A DNA stretch of 64,000 nucleotides from Dillenia suffruticosa (GCA_033439265.1 JAVTVX010000012.1:33358261-33422260), one strand, 5' to 3'; positions 20,577 to 32,562 are shown, counted from the first letter of the stretch. Numbers and translations are program-made. Notes: generated by a model not told the origin, from the sequence alone.

Positions 20577-21339
20577 TATAACTCTAAATGGCACAATCTT
20601 AGTCATGGCAATGGGTCATTATGCCCACATGGATGCACATACTTTTAAAAAAATATATATTTATTTAATATACAAAAATATTTATTTAAAATATAAAACT
20701 CAATCTAAAAGATTGAGAGCATAACAAAAATCATAAGGCATCAGTGATAAATTAGATCTTTTGAAAGGACAATAATACAATTATGCTAGATTTTTAAAAT
20801 CGAAACAAAATTCCTTCTAATATTTTAAAATTTAATTAAAATAATTTTAGATTTCTCTTTCTCACATTTGCAAAATCCAAGTTAATCATTTAAGAATCAT
20901 AGAGTCTAAAAGGGTCATTTAACTTCTAATATCTAATTTCACATTTTTACTTATGTCACGCTATAACTTGCAAATACTATCTCAGTGTACATATTTTAGT
21001 GAGTTTCTCATAAAGTAAAGGATATCCTCCCTCTTTCTTTCTGTCATACTCTACTTTCATTCTGGTGGGTATGATCAGCCCGAGAATTTGGTGGATTCAA
21101 ATTTGAAGCATTTGATCTCTTTGTTTTCTTTTGAGACAAAAAGTTCATCTCTGACTTGTGTTTCGAGCATCATGATTGTAGGAGGATGAAATCTTGAATA
21201 TTTAGACTTGTAACATTTCATAGGACTGCCGCTACGTTAGTTACTTCATTTACTCCTATCATAAAGTAATTGATGTCTTTTGGTTAATGAATGTGTAAAT
21301 CTTCATTATAATACAATAAAAATCTGGATGTGCGGGAAT
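20577..21339. other. Duplicated arm sequence, no active gene
   Basis: AT-rich arm sequence. The part about 20977-21180 is the inverted match of 43390-43550, the sequence just before the right-arm LINE. No coding potential of its own. Confidence 0.7.
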
Positions 21340-22471
21340 GCAAATGTCACGCCCCAAACCGGGATCGTGAACAGCCGCCCGTTGTCTCTGGATGCCGGCT
21401 GTATTTTTACAGAAAATCGGACAGAACCTCCCCATAAATCGGAGGTTTCCCAAATACAATTTCACATGTATATCATATTCATCCTAAAAATATAAGTAAA
21501 TGGTCATCCCGGCCTCTCCAAAATCAACAAATACCACAGCCAACGTCCAGAACAACGCAAAACTATAAGTTTCTAGCAGTTCTAGCAACAGACCTCTACT
21601 GTCATGCTCAACTAGAGTATGAGCAGCCGCCACACCGAGCGGACTTAAATTCTACGCATATATAAAATAAATTTCCAAGTTATTTTTAAATATTTACAAA
21701 TGGCTCAATGCAATGGAATAAATCAATACGAGAGTTTCAAGAATAAATGTCCATAATTTATACAGTCATCCCAAAAATTTAGATAAATGGAATAATCAAA
21801 CTAAAATCTCCAATACATAACAATATCACCAATCATCGTAGCGGAAGAGATGGAAAACATCCATACCCAAACACAGTGATATCTCCTCGATCCAACACTA
21901 ATCCTGTGGGAAAGAAAGTGAGGGGTGAGTATCTATGGGAGGATACTCAGTAAGTGAGGGGATTGACATCATACTATCAATATCGAGATGAATTTGGAGT
22001 GTCAAAACATAAGATAAGAAAATATCCACAGTGCGCAAACCGATCATGTTATTTCAAAATCATATAAAATACGCATACATCAGAAAGCAATATATGCATC
22101 CAATATTTACATCAATGTCGTGAAGAGCCGGCCAATGAAATATTCCCGGCAATGGTCTACCTCGACCAAGGATGGCGCATTGGGAGTTTTTCCAAATGCA
22201 AGTAGTAAATAATGGCTCTCTGCCCCAATGTTGGCCACAGACTACCCCAACTAGCCTGTAAATAATAATAATGTACATATAACTAGTCAGCCGTGTATGG
22301 TGCCCCCGCCTGGTGTTAGACGGAGCCGTACTCAATGTCCTCTCCGATGAGGGTCAACCTGGGGCACCCATACACACGACGATCTGGCGGATACCTCCGA
22401 CCGAAGCGTATCCGGACACAAGGGGTGCCTCTACCAGATGTCCTTCGTAGCTACGGATCACAATATCATAT

Positions 22472-22660
22472 CAGCCGGGCACGTAGCCCCATGCATCCCA
22501 TCACCAGATCAGCCGGGCATATAGCCCCATGCATAATATCATAACGTCAGCCGGACATATAGCCCAATGCATAATATCATAAAGTCGGCCGGGCATACAG
22601 CCCAAAACATAATATCATAAAGTCGGCTGGGCATACGGCCCAAATGTGTAAATAAATCCA
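22472..22660 (+). repeat. 38-bp tandem repeat, five copies
   Basis: Copies start at 22472, 22510, 22548, 22586 and 22624, exactly 38 bp apart. Core word CAGCCGGGCATATAGCCC, then ATAATATCATAA. It lies inside LTR element 2 and is not visible in element 1. Confidence 0.9.
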
Positions 22661-23850
22661 TTTAAAACCATGTGCCAATGCAGTGGAAGCATTAAAACAT
22701 ATCAATATGTCGAAAATGTGACACAATATACGTTTATCAAAACTCATGGATGCATATCAATAAAGTCAGCAGTTAAGACACTCCAAAGGTCACAAAACAT
22801 TCATCAAATATTCGAAAATTCTACCAATCAGACATTTGTAGAAATATGTTATTTAAAAGTATTTTTGAAACATGGTTTTCAATCAATAACGAATGTCAAA
22901 GTCCCACTCACAGTTCTAGGGAGGGTGGTCACTCCCTATTTTCAAAACAATTCCAATCTGAATCCTCGAGTCTCCAAAAAGATCAACCTAAATCAGATTA
23001 TCAAAATTTGAATATCAATTTCTCAAGCATTTTTAGGGTTTATCCGAAAGACCTAAAATGTACAATATCTTCCACTTTACGGCTCATTTCATTCCAACCC
23101 TACAACTCAGATAATTTCATGCATATTCTAAAGTTTAACTCTAAAGAAACTATTCGAATTTACTCGACATAATTTTGTGATTCTATAATACGCTTCTTTC
23201 GTATCAGATCATTTAATTTCTGTAACATTCTATACTTAATTTTTAAAGTCAGATAAAATCATTTCAGAAATTGTATTCTATTCGCATTCCACTTACACTC
23301 TAAACATATACAAAACATTTCATCTTAGATTCAATCCTAGATTCATCCAAAGTATCAGTTAGAGCCGAAATCTCCTCACCTAGGGTTTTCTCGAAGCGCC
23401 GAGTCTCGTCCGAAAGTTGCTTCAGTCACTCCAAAGTTTGTAGGGTTTCCTATCAAAACAATGTTTATTTGTTTAATCTAAACACATAGATTCGAAACAA
23501 AACCCTAAATCATTTACCTGCGTGGAGGTTCGTGGGCTGTCACGGGCTCACGGGCCGTCACGGGCTCGTGGGCTACAGCTAGCGGGCTCGCTGGTCTGTG
23601 GGCCAGTGGGCTGACGGGCTAGCAGGCCGGCGGGCCGACGGGCCGGCGGGCCTCTGGCTGATGGGCCTGCGGGCTGGCGGGTCTGCAGGTGATGGGTCTG
23701 CGGCTGACGGGCCGATGGGACTGGTAGGCCCGTGGGCTTGCTGCTGATGGGCCTGCGGGCCGACAGTGGCTCGCGGGCTTGTGCTCGCCCGTGCGCTGGT
23801 GCGCTGTGCTCGTGCGTGCTCGTGCGTCAGCTCGCGCGCGCTCGTGCGCT

Positions 23851-24030
23851 GCTGCACGCTGGGCTGCGCGCCCGTGCGCTGCTGCGCGCTGGCCCGCGCG
23901 CCCGTGCGCTGCTGCGCGCTGGCCCGTGCGCCCGTGCACACTCGTGCGCTGGGCCGCGCGCCCGTGCACACTCGTGCGCTGGGCCGCGCGCCCGTGCACA
24001 CTCGTGCGCTGGGCCGCCCGCCCGTGCACG
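23851..24030 (+). repeat. 30-bp GC-rich tandem repeat
   Basis: About six copies of a 30-bp unit built from GCTGGGCCGCGCGCCCGTGC. It creates long Arg/Ala-rich open frames on both strands that are not genes. Confidence 0.85.
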
Positions 24031-24625
24031 CTGGGCCGCGCGCCCGTACACGCTGGCTCGCGCGCTCGCAGCCTGGGCTCTCGCTCGCGGCCTGGGTTCG
24101 CACTCGCGGCCTGGGCTCGCGCTCAGGGACTCAGTCCTGCTCGCGGCTTGGGCTCACGCTGCGGCTGGGTCCTGCTCGTGGCCTGGGCTCGCGCTGCGGG
24201 CTGGGTCCTGCTCGGGGCCTGGCTCGCGCTGTGGGCTGGAGGGCGCATGGTGGCTCGATCGCGCGAGGAGGCAGCAATCGCGCGCTGTGGCACGATCAGG
24301 CTCGCGTGGAGGAATCGTGCTGTGGAGCGCTCAAGCTCGCGCGATGGTGGCAGGAGGGGGTTGCTGTTGGTGGCGGCTGTTCGCGGACGGGAGCAAGATC
24401 GCGCGGTGGCGGCGCTCGGCGGGGCTTGCGAAGGAGGTGAGATCGCGAACAATCGCGACTGCAGAAAGGAGAGTGAGCCGCGGGAAGAAAGAAGAAGCAG
24501 AAAAAGAAGAAGAAGAAGAAGAAGGAGAAGGAGAAGAAGGAGAAGGAGAAGAAGAAGAAGATGCCGGCGGAGCTTGCGGGGAAGAGCAGCGCCGTGGTGG
24601 GGGAGGGAGGCGAAGGGTCGGCGGA

Positions 24626-24627
24626 GA

Positions 24628-24668
<41 letters not shown>

Positions 24669-24689
24669 GAATTAGGGCTTTAGCCCTAA
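24626..24689 (+). repeat. (GA)n tract and TTAGGGC hairpin of LTR element 2
   Basis: The (GA)n run ends near 24664. It is followed by the 24-base inverted repeat (11-bp stem, 2-base loop) around TTAGGGCTTTAGCCCTAA, as in element 1. Confidence 0.85.
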
Positions 24690-25199
24690 TTCAATTGGGG
24701 GGAGGGCCAAAACGCTGCGTTTTGGCTCTCCCTCTCTCTTTTTTTTCTTTTTTATTTTTTATTTTTTTATTTTTTATTTATTTATTTATTTTTTTTTTTA
24801 AGCTTGGTGTTACAGCAAAGACCTCACTCAAATTCATCAGGTGTCTTTTATCCTCATAAAATGAAGTAGATGTGCTGATATCCTTGTTAAGCTAGGACCG
24901 ACTTTTTTCCCTAATTTCCATGAGTTTTGTAACCCTCTTAGTGTGGTGCATGAGTATTTAAAGCGAGATATTCGGGTATGGCTCTTTTAAAAGTTAGTCT
25001 TTCTCTGCCTCCATTTGTCATAAAAATTAATACAATAAAAATCTAAAACTCAAGGTTTTTTTTTTATATTTATTTTAAGTCCCAAAATTTTGTTCAAATG
25101 AGGGATAGGCGCATATTAAACTGTAGATGAATTAGCTATTTATTTAATCGAACAAGTTTAAAGAATTTATTGTGCATAAAAGATGCACTGATTGTTGTA

Positions 25200-25480
25200 G
25201 TAGAGTGAGTGAACGTGAAGTTTGCAACCAACCTGAACCTGAACCTGAACCTACCCCCAACTTAGCATGCCAGAATGTCCTAGTTGAATAGAATAGAGGT
25301 AAATGTCAGAGCAAGATAGATAGACCCTTCGATTGCATTTGGTCCTCGCTCTCTCATGCCCAGAGTGATCCTCTCTAAACTTTAACAGAAAAGATGATTA
25401 GAATTGTAAGGAACTCCAACACACCAAACTAGCAAGATTCGGAAATGATAGTTTCATGAGGAGCAAGATTCTGCTGCCAC
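25200..25480. repeat. Orphan copy of the DYT1 upstream region
   Basis: Reverse-complement match to the region upstream of the bHLH gene at 42043 (about 42115-42620), including AACACACCAAACTAGCAAG and TTTCATGAGGAGCA. Homology stops before the coding region, so this is a promoter-distal copy without the gene. The (GA)n blocks of the right arm are missing here. Confidence 0.8.
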
Positions 25481-25891
25481 TATGGAAATGCCCGGTGTTT
25501 CTATTATGATAATGCCCTTGAATGTTAACGTTATTCTTGTTTATCAGGTACCTTTAGAGGGTCTCCAAATCCTACTATTATCTCCTAAAATTTCTGACAC
25601 CTCTCTCTTACTGTGTACACATTCTAGTATCCACCATTTTCCATAAGCAGTTTTAACAATGCCAAAAAATCACTATATAGATTAGAGCCCCACCCTCAAA
25701 AAATCGTCCAAGACACCCAGAAGAAAATAATTCCCTCACCAAACTATTGCAATCCATACATTTCATTCTTCTAATTTCCTTCGGCCCTCTTGCCATTTAA
25801 CTCCAAACCCTAAAATCACATAAAAGAAAAAAAAAAGTTGAAATCTTGATTTGTCACTGAATTTGTTTGGGTTGAGAATTTACTTATAATT

Positions 25892-26410
25892 TGTTGGATT
25901 TAATCGCGCATGCGGAAGCGTGAATTAAATAGATCGGAATTTTTGGGATAAATACCTCGATAGGGCAGTCTCCAAAATCCACCGTGTCGCGATGTCCCTC
26001 GAACGGATCGCACGGTCGGATGGTGATCACAAGGTTAGTCGAATCACCACCACAGCATCACAACGCCGCAATCCTCATGTCCGGTGAATCGTCTGACGAT
26101 GGGAGATTTTCCTACGCGAAAATCTCCATCCCTCTCTCTATTTTTTCTCTCTCTAGAGAAGTGTACGAAACCCTAGCCTCCATCATGGTTGCCCATGGAT
26201 GCTCTCCACACACAAGGTAGGAATAATACTTTCTCAATTGAATCAAGAGAATAATCTCCATTAGGGTTAAGATTTGGGAGTTACCAAATAATATTGGTTA
26301 ATATTGGTAAGTAATAATGGGAGTTACCCCATTATCTCATTCTTACCAAATTGCCCCACAATGGGCATAAATAACCTACATAATTGGATCCAAACAGTAC
26401 GAGAACAACA
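25892..26410. mobile_element. Possible LTR-like remnant (TGTTGG...CAACA)
   Basis: A moderately GC-rich segment (AATCGCGCATGCGGAAGCG) bounded by TGTTG and CAACA, as in many Ty1/copia LTRs. No TSD is visible (TAATT versus CCTAT) and no second copy lies in the window. It could be an unrelated repeat. Confidence 0.3.
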
Positions 26411-26547
26411 CCTATACATGTTCACTATTTGAAGTTAGTAACCAAAACCGTGTTTTCATTTTCCACAAACTATTTCAAACTAAATATTTGGTATAGCAAA
26501 AGAGTTCTTCCATCTTATCTTCTCTCCCTGAAACACCAAGTTTGAGA

Positions 26548-26820
26548 ATGAAATGGAATATGAAAAAATCCTGTGTGAAACTCCAAACTGTGGAAAATCG
26601 TTTCATGCTAAAAATGATTTTGAGGGACACAAAAAGAATGTTCATGGTCATTGCAATTTTAAGTGCCATTGCATTCCAATTCTCATCACATCTCAGGGAA
26701 CATCAAAAGAATTCCCAACAACACGTGTTATTGGAAGCATTTCCTGACACTACAAGATTCGGGGAAGTTGAAGCAGGATGTGACTATTTCTTCCATGTTA
26801 CCGGATTGGATATGTAGAAT
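26548..26820 (+). pseudogene. Isolated diverged relative of the zinc-finger micro-gene
   Basis: Shares the GAGAATG(A/C)AATGG start context and finger 1 with the 5' array, but spaced C-X4-C-X12-H-X4-H (CETPNCGKSF...H...H), the classical TFIIIA spacing. Finger 2 begins (FKCHC) and then 8 bases are missing relative to the array. The finger frame therefore leaves to TGA near 26745, while the rest of finger 2 (FQFSSHLREH) and a 35-residue extension ending GLDM lie in another frame. It may be a decayed copy, or a one-finger protein of 64 aa (26553-26747). Confidence 0.65.
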
Positions 26821-27037
26821 GAGATGATCAAGCCGGCAATCCAAGGAGGAACAAATGTATTAAAAGTGCCAGAACAATTAACCGTGTTAAAATAAGCACA
26901 TTACAAAAGTGGAATTTAATTCAATTTTTAAATATAACAGAATAACAACGAAAAATAATTAAATACACATAGTTCTAAATAAATAAAAAAAAAGAGTAAT
27001 CTTTATTCTAGTCAACATGAGAGACCAAACTAAGAAA

Positions 27038-27721
27038 TTAAAATTTTAGTTGCACCCAAGTAGGAGTTATTTGAGAGTAGGATTCTCCCTCAAAGTGAAG
27101 TTCGATGCTTCTATTAGTATGCCCATATCTCAGCCACCTCCTTTTGGATCCAAATAATATTCTACTACATCGTCTGTAATGTATAGGCAATTAGGCTTGT
27201 ATTTTTGGAACTCTGATGCATCAACTGTTACGGAAGAATGGAATCCCAAAAAATTGCCTTATTCCCTAGTTGGGTGACCTCCCCCCAATTCCCTTTATTG
27301 GCAAAATCAATTTCAAATAGAATACTTTTAACTTTAGGCCTAATATTTAGAGACCAATGAATCACCAATAATTTTCCACACCATTCTGCTCAATAGAACT
27401 CGTACCCAACCATCGCTTTTTCTAAACCGGGAGGTATTCATGAAATAATGTGTCCTGCAGGTAGATTAGGGCCTTGCATATCACAAGCAACAATATGACC
27501 TTTGTAATTATCAACACCGACAAACTGACCCTCATAATAGTAGGTATCTCAGTAGGAAGAAATTGGTGCATCAATCCCAGCCCACACCTCGTCCCCCTTG
27601 CTGGCAAAAGCCAGTTTTCCTATTCATTTGTGGATCTGCCGACTAAACGGCCTTTTGAAAATACGGGAGCCATGTCTTCCCATTCTCCACAGGTTTCTCA
27701 TTTAAGTTAATAGGGAAGCTA
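27038..27721 (-). pseudogene. F-box/DUF295 relic, N-terminus missing
   Basis: On the minus strand it matches the 10156 gene from the AAGCTTCCC segment to the last codons (TGGGTGCAACTAAAATTTTAA) but has no F-box. It has several stops and small indels, for example a TGA in the strand reading ISRIP. Its wording resembles the fragment at 11628. It lies 220 bp from the zinc-finger relic, on the opposite strand. Confidence 0.85.
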
Positions 27722-29211
27722 CTTTTCCTTCTCCATTTCTTCTCATTCTTTTTACCACTTTCATGTTACTTGGTATTGATTTCCTATTTTCAAAATTAAA
27801 TACAGTGACATTAATGAATTGTGAGGGAGACGATGTTAGCATATTGAAATTTTAGAGAGAAAATCATAATATCAAAATCCGAAATAAAAAAAAAAAGACA
27901 AATTCAAACAAAAAAAGAAAAGAGCCAAAAAATTGCATTCTAAAATAAATAATTGATTTCCAATAATATGCACAAAATCTGAAAATTAAAATCAACCAAA
28001 AGAATTATGGTGAGTATGAAGACAAAAAGAATAACATGAAATGAAACAATAAATTTTCCAAAATTGTAAATGAAACCTATAAATCTCAAAACAAAACATT
28101 GAAACAAAAATCTAAACAACATAAATTATAAAGAAAGAACGGCAAAGAACTAATTAAGGAAAATCTTTAATAAATTAAGAAATAATTATTTTATGAACTA
28201 TATAGTGACCATTACCCCAAGTTTCCTTTTTCCTAATTAATTCATGTGAGGGTAGGGCCTTGACACTGACCTCTCAACAAGAGTCGAGCCTGTTGTCGTG
28301 CCTTTTTGAGCAAAACTTCTTTGGATTCTTGCTCACCCACCTCCATTTCAATCCATTTAGGGTTCTGATTACACGAATAAAGACAGACGTCAGCAATCAA
28401 ATGACTTGAAATGGATCATCCTCCTGGTGAGCTCTCAGGCACCGCATGTGCCCAAAACTGTGAAACGTGCCTACCACATCACAGAATTTTAAGGTCATCA
28501 CGAAAGAACTTCTTTTTTCTTAGTCAATTTGGTTATTGCACGATTCTTAAATTTGAAATTTGATTTAATTGAAATTGGGAAAATTTATTAATTGAGAAAA
28601 AAAATATTTTTTAATTAAAAATATTATAAATAAAATAAAAATAACTTAAGTGCGAAGGATCATATTTTAAGCAGCCTATTGACGAATATTTCATAGAGAA
28701 ATATATTTGCGGGATTGCATTAAAGATCCCATTTCCCTTTTGACCATGAAAATACACCACAACTCAGCTGAGTATTCCTTGGGTTTATGACATTGAAAAT
28801 AAGAGGAATGTTATTTATTATCATTTTATCATAATTTTTAGAGTTCAATGGGGTCATTGATTAGTCTTTTTTTTTTTTAAATTTTCTTAATATTGAAGCT
28901 GTTTGGAAAAGTTTGGAGTTTTCAAAATAAAAAATAATTAATAAAAAAAGGTTTTATTTTTTTTTGTATAACTTTTAGATGCAGAATTTTATATGGTTAC
29001 AAAATATTTTTACTTAATTAAATCATATAATGAGTAGTATAAAATAAAATAGAGAAAAGTCGAGGAAAAGCATGTTGACTATTTGATGTTTGCCAATAAT
29101 TAAAGCTTATGAAAAATAGAAATTTATTGTAGTAGTGACAGTCAACAATGAACCTACGAATTTAGTCAAGATAAGAATCCGAGTGGCTGATTTCAAGTTC
29201 CACATTATGGG
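27722..29211. other. AT-rich intergenic stretch
   Basis: Poly-A/T-rich sequence without a convincing gene, repeat family or RNA gene. Confidence 0.5.
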
Positions 29212-29218
29212 TATATAG
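29212..29218 (+). promoter_or_regulatory. TATA box of the PLDrp1-like gene
   Basis: TATATAG in GGGTATATAGTGAC, about 160 bp upstream of ATG 29373. A short leader fits. Confidence 0.4.
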
Positions 29219-29372
29219 TGACAGGACCCTACGAATTAATCACAATATCCTCTTATTCTGTGATGGGTATGACAGAAATTTGACAATTGGTGGTGGCATA
29301 TCCTCTCCTTTCTCTTCTCCCGAGAAACCCCTTTTGCTTCTCCAAACTTCCTACGGTAGGTCGATCTCTTTC

Positions 29373-30518
29373 ATGGCTTTTTATCGTCCCAATTTTTACA
29401 GCCATGATCTTGCTGAATACAATTTCCCTTCATATGAAAGCGCTTATGATAATATTTCAAATCAATTCTCGTCCGGTTATTCCTTCTATGATGCTTATGA
29501 TTCAGGTTCATTTTATGGTGCTTATGATAATTCTAAGCCAACACAGTCTTTTCTTTCTAATTCGGTAGCAAATTATGGCCGGCCAAAACATTTAGTATAT
29601 GATCCTGAATTTCATGGGGGTGTTTGTAGTCCTGAAGTGACACAATTTGTGATTTCTTACTCTGTTGCGGAATTTAATGAGCCTGAGTTTGAGGAATATG
29701 ATCCTACTCCATATGGTGGTGGGTATGATCCTAAGACAACATACGGGAGTCCTCTTCCTCCTTCAGATGAAATTTGTTATCCTCGCTCTACCCCCGGAAC
29801 TAACGTGGTTTCCTCAGATGGGGTTATGTTGGGTCCTGCTAAGGTCCCTTCTGGGGAGGAGGAAAGCGGTAAAGATGTTGCCAAACATGGGAATGGCATT
29901 GTGCCGACTGAGACTATTGAAAATGCTGAGCTCGTTCCCAAAAAAGGGAACGGGGTTGGGCCAGGGAGGGGTAATGAGAAGGAGAAACAAGTGATTGTTA
30001 GCGGTGGAGATGGAAATGAGATTGCTCTTGGAGATGATGATCGTACTAGCAAGAGTTCGGACTCGGCAGAAGAGGAGAAGGAATACTTTCCTAATTGGTC
30101 TGAAAGGGAAGGCGATTATGGGAATGAAACAAGGGAATCTTATGGTTATGATTGTGGAGATAACCGCAGAAACAATCAGGAGGGAATGACTCTGTGCGAC
30201 CAGTTCTTTGGTTACTGGCCTTGTTTGTCTAAGAAAAGCCAGAATTATATTCCAGAAGACGAATATGAGAGGGAAGAACGTGACAAACATTGGAATTGGA
30301 ACGAGGAGGGAGATGGGTATGGATGGAATAGAGCGGCGGATTATCTGTTTGGAAGTTCATGTGGGTATAGCGAAGAGCCTAGATATGAGGCTGGAATTTA
30401 TGAGAATCCTATATTTGGGTATGAAAGGCATTACTGGGAAGAGCCACAATCTGTGCAAGTTCAATATGAGGAGAACACCTGGGTCCAGGATTATAGGTAT
30501 TGTGAAGATGGGGATTGA
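29373..30518 (+). CDS. PLDrp1-like acidic protein (At5g39570-type)
   Basis: 381-aa single-exon protein. Residues about 106-138 contain EEYDPTPYGGGYD then YG.PLPPSDE.CYP, the signature at the N-terminus of Arabidopsis At5g39570, a protein reported to be regulated by phospholipase D/phosphatidic acid. Residues 1-100 are rich in Tyr, Ser and Asp repeats (SYESAYDN, FYDAYD, FYGAYDN). Residues 150-260 are acidic and Gly/Lys-rich. Around residue 275 is LCDQFFGYWPCLS, followed by Tyr/Trp/Glu-rich sequence to the end. Predicted largely disordered and soluble, with no signal peptide. The start was placed at ATG 29373 because upstream codons are non-ATG. The molecular role is uncertain. Confidence 0.75.
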   Translation: MAFYRPNFYSHDLAEYNFPSYESAYDNISNQFSSGYSFYDAYDSGSFYGAYDNSKPTQSFLSNSVANYGRPKHLVYDPEFHGGVCSPEVTQFVISYSVAEFNEPEFEEYDPTPYGGGYDPKTTYGSPLPPSDEICYPRSTPGTNVVSSDGVMLGPAKVPSGEEESGKDVAKHGNGIVPTETIENAELVPKKGNGVGPGRGNEKEKQVIVSGGDGNEIALGDDDRTSKSSDSAEEEKEYFPNWSEREGDYGNETRESYGYDCGDNRRNNQEGMTLCDQFFGYWPCLSKKSQNYIPEDEYEREERDKHWNWNEEGDGYGWNRAADYLFGSSCGYSEEPRYEAGIYENPIFGYERHYWEEPQSVQVQYEENTWVQDYRYCEDGD

Positions 30519-31540
30519 ATAGATCTTAGGCATCATACGTGCCTCCTTTCCATCTCCTTGTGATCATTGAAGATATGTTACTTCTTTGCCCTTTGTGAGT
30601 GAGGCTAAGCCAATTATCCATCTGTTTTAAATAATATAAATTGTTGCCTTGCCGTTTCAACATCTTATAAAATTTCCTCCCCCCACCCCCTGTACACCCT
30701 CTTCAAGGCTTGTCAATGGGCCCGAATCAATCTTTGGGTGGTTTTAGGCCCTTGGGTGTGATTGGGCCCCCGTACTTTTTCATGACCTAGCTTCGGTACC
30801 CTGAGTTAAACTATCAAATATAGAGGTAAAATCTCGAGTTGTATAAGTTTGGAATGTTGGAGAAGTTGACCTAGCTTTCTGCATAATAGGTTCGGCCAAG
30901 GTTCAAAGGAAGCTTCTTACGAGTTGGTCTCGGCCACGCCAGCGCCTCATTTTCTTGGGTAAGAGAGCAAAGACAACGTCACTTTTATTTTAATTTTTTT
31001 GGGTAAGAGATCAAATACAACGTTATCCCGCTATCGGAGATTTTGTGTCACATGGGGTAGACTGTTCAAGCCAAACCGAAATCGATTTTAGTTCAACAGA
31101 AAAAAATGTCTGAACAGAACTGAGATGATGATTCAAATTTCAATTCCAAAACCACATGATTCCAGTCCACTTCTAATTCTGGAAACCAATAATTATGATT
31201 AAAATTTGGTTTGATTCCAATTCAGAATCAAAATACTAGATATGTTTATCATGGGAAGAGAAGTTAAAAATAACAAGCGATGCTAACCGTATTAACAATA
31301 TAATTTATATACTTATTTTTCTTCTTAAATAAGCGTCTTAGCTTGTGTTACGATTTTTGAGTTCGTATAGTCTTTTGCAACTTCACCCAAAGGCCTTAAG
31401 TTGGTGTCCACCTCCTTAATCATCTTCGATGCCATGAGAGCATCCGATTCTTTTATCCATTTAACCATACCAACTCCAGCTGAAATCTTATAGCACAAAA
31501 CTTTGCCGCCGCATATTTTGAAACTCTTAGTAAGGAGTTT

Positions 31541-31735
31541 TTTTATACTATATTAATCGGTATTTAAAATTATATTCTTACTAAGTTGGTTCGAGTGTTT
31601 ATTGGGCTTATTTTAGGGAATAACTATCCCAACGTTATTTTTTCTATTTTTAAATTCTAAACTCGATATTTGATTAAAAATTCTAATATCTTTACTTATT
31701 AAATCAATTGTCCGTTAGTACTGCTGATACAAAAT
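31541..31735 (-). mobile_element. SINE-like repeat
   Basis: Same layout as the 43001 SINE on the minus strand: T-run, ATTAATCGGTATTT, AACTCGATATTTGATTAAAA, AAATCAATTGTCCGTTAGT. No clear TSD. Confidence 0.45.
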
Positions 31736-32560
31736 AGAAACCAAGGATCAAGAACCCACTTCCTCGCGAACCAAGCTGCCAATCCCTGCCTTTTCAGGAT
31801 TACCGTGGACCAAGCCTTAGCATAAAAAATTCATGGCTCTATCCTTTGGGTTCTAAAAATATTTACCAAGCAAATTTCATCCTCTATAGGCAACAAAGAA
31901 TAGAACAAGACTCAAAATTTTAATTTTTATTATAAGCAAGGATTAAATTATTTAAGTATTTGATTTAAAACTCTAGGTAACTTTTAAAACACCCTTACGG
32001 ATGTGTCAATTAGCACGTTCCCGTGGACTGAGTGGTGAGGGTTGTATTGGAAGCAATTAATTGAGAAAAAGGTCATAATTAGTTGTGGCCAAGGCCTGCT
32101 ATACATGACAATGCTTCTGGCAATTGCACTTGATGAATTTGTTGTCCAAACAGCAGACACCGGAATAAGTCATAAGCAATGGATTGACATGCCACTGTCT
32201 TCAAAATTACTACCAAATCCTGTAGTTTTGTCCTAAAACAAAGGGCTTTATGTGCTTGACAGTGGAAGTCATATTCATACAAGAGCTTTGGTGCACAAAG
32301 TCTAGAATTCATGAGAAATTATTGATGGGTTTAAAGTTAAAAACCAACAATAATTTCTATTCCCTCAGTCAATTTGGTCATAAAAGTTTTTTTGTTCCTT
32401 TCTCTTTTTTGCCTAAATTAAAGTGACTAAACTATAATATGGGTACTTTTTGCTCATCCCGGGTTTGATCCTGCTATCATCTTAAAAAATTCATCGGATG
32501 AAAACCCGTGCAAATTTTATAATCTTATGAGCTACTTTTTTTATTTTTTTTGGGGTGGGT

Positions 32561-32562
<2 letters not shown>

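Larger units (their letters stand above)
21345..24814. mobile_element. Solo-LTR-like element 2 (3.47 kb)
   Basis: Begins TGTCACGCCCC, ends GGTGTTACA and is flanked by a perfect 5-bp TSD, GCAAA (21340-21344 and 24815-24819). It has the same family start as element 1 (AACCGGGATCGTGAACAGC, CTGTATTTTTACAGAAAATC) and the same end design. It is longer because of a 38-bp tandem repeat (22472-22660), a 30-bp GC-rich tandem repeat (23851-24030) and a GAA/GA tract. No retroviral-type protein domains. The right arm of the inverted duplication lacks it. Confidence 0.85.
19004..25480. repeat. Left arm of a large inverted duplication
   Basis: Once inserts are set aside, this arm is the diverged reverse complement of about 42115-47905. 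Matching landmarks include the outer AGGGTTTTGGGC segment (19031 versus 47873), the segment at 20577-20956 (versus 46755-47105), the segment at about 20977-21180 (versus 43390-43550) and the inner AACACACCAAACTAGCAAG (25418 versus 42240). Inserts private to this arm are a LINE/SINE (19271-20567) and the solo LTR (21345-24814). Confidence 0.9.

Noticed and set aside
22472..22660. Regular repeats that resemble a CRISPR array
   Set aside because: The 38-bp units are contiguous without unique spacers and lie in a plant LTR; it is a tandem satellite.
23579..24859. Open frames of up to about 375 codons
   Set aside because: Same reason: 30-bp GC-rich tandem repeat and (GA)n inside LTR element 2.
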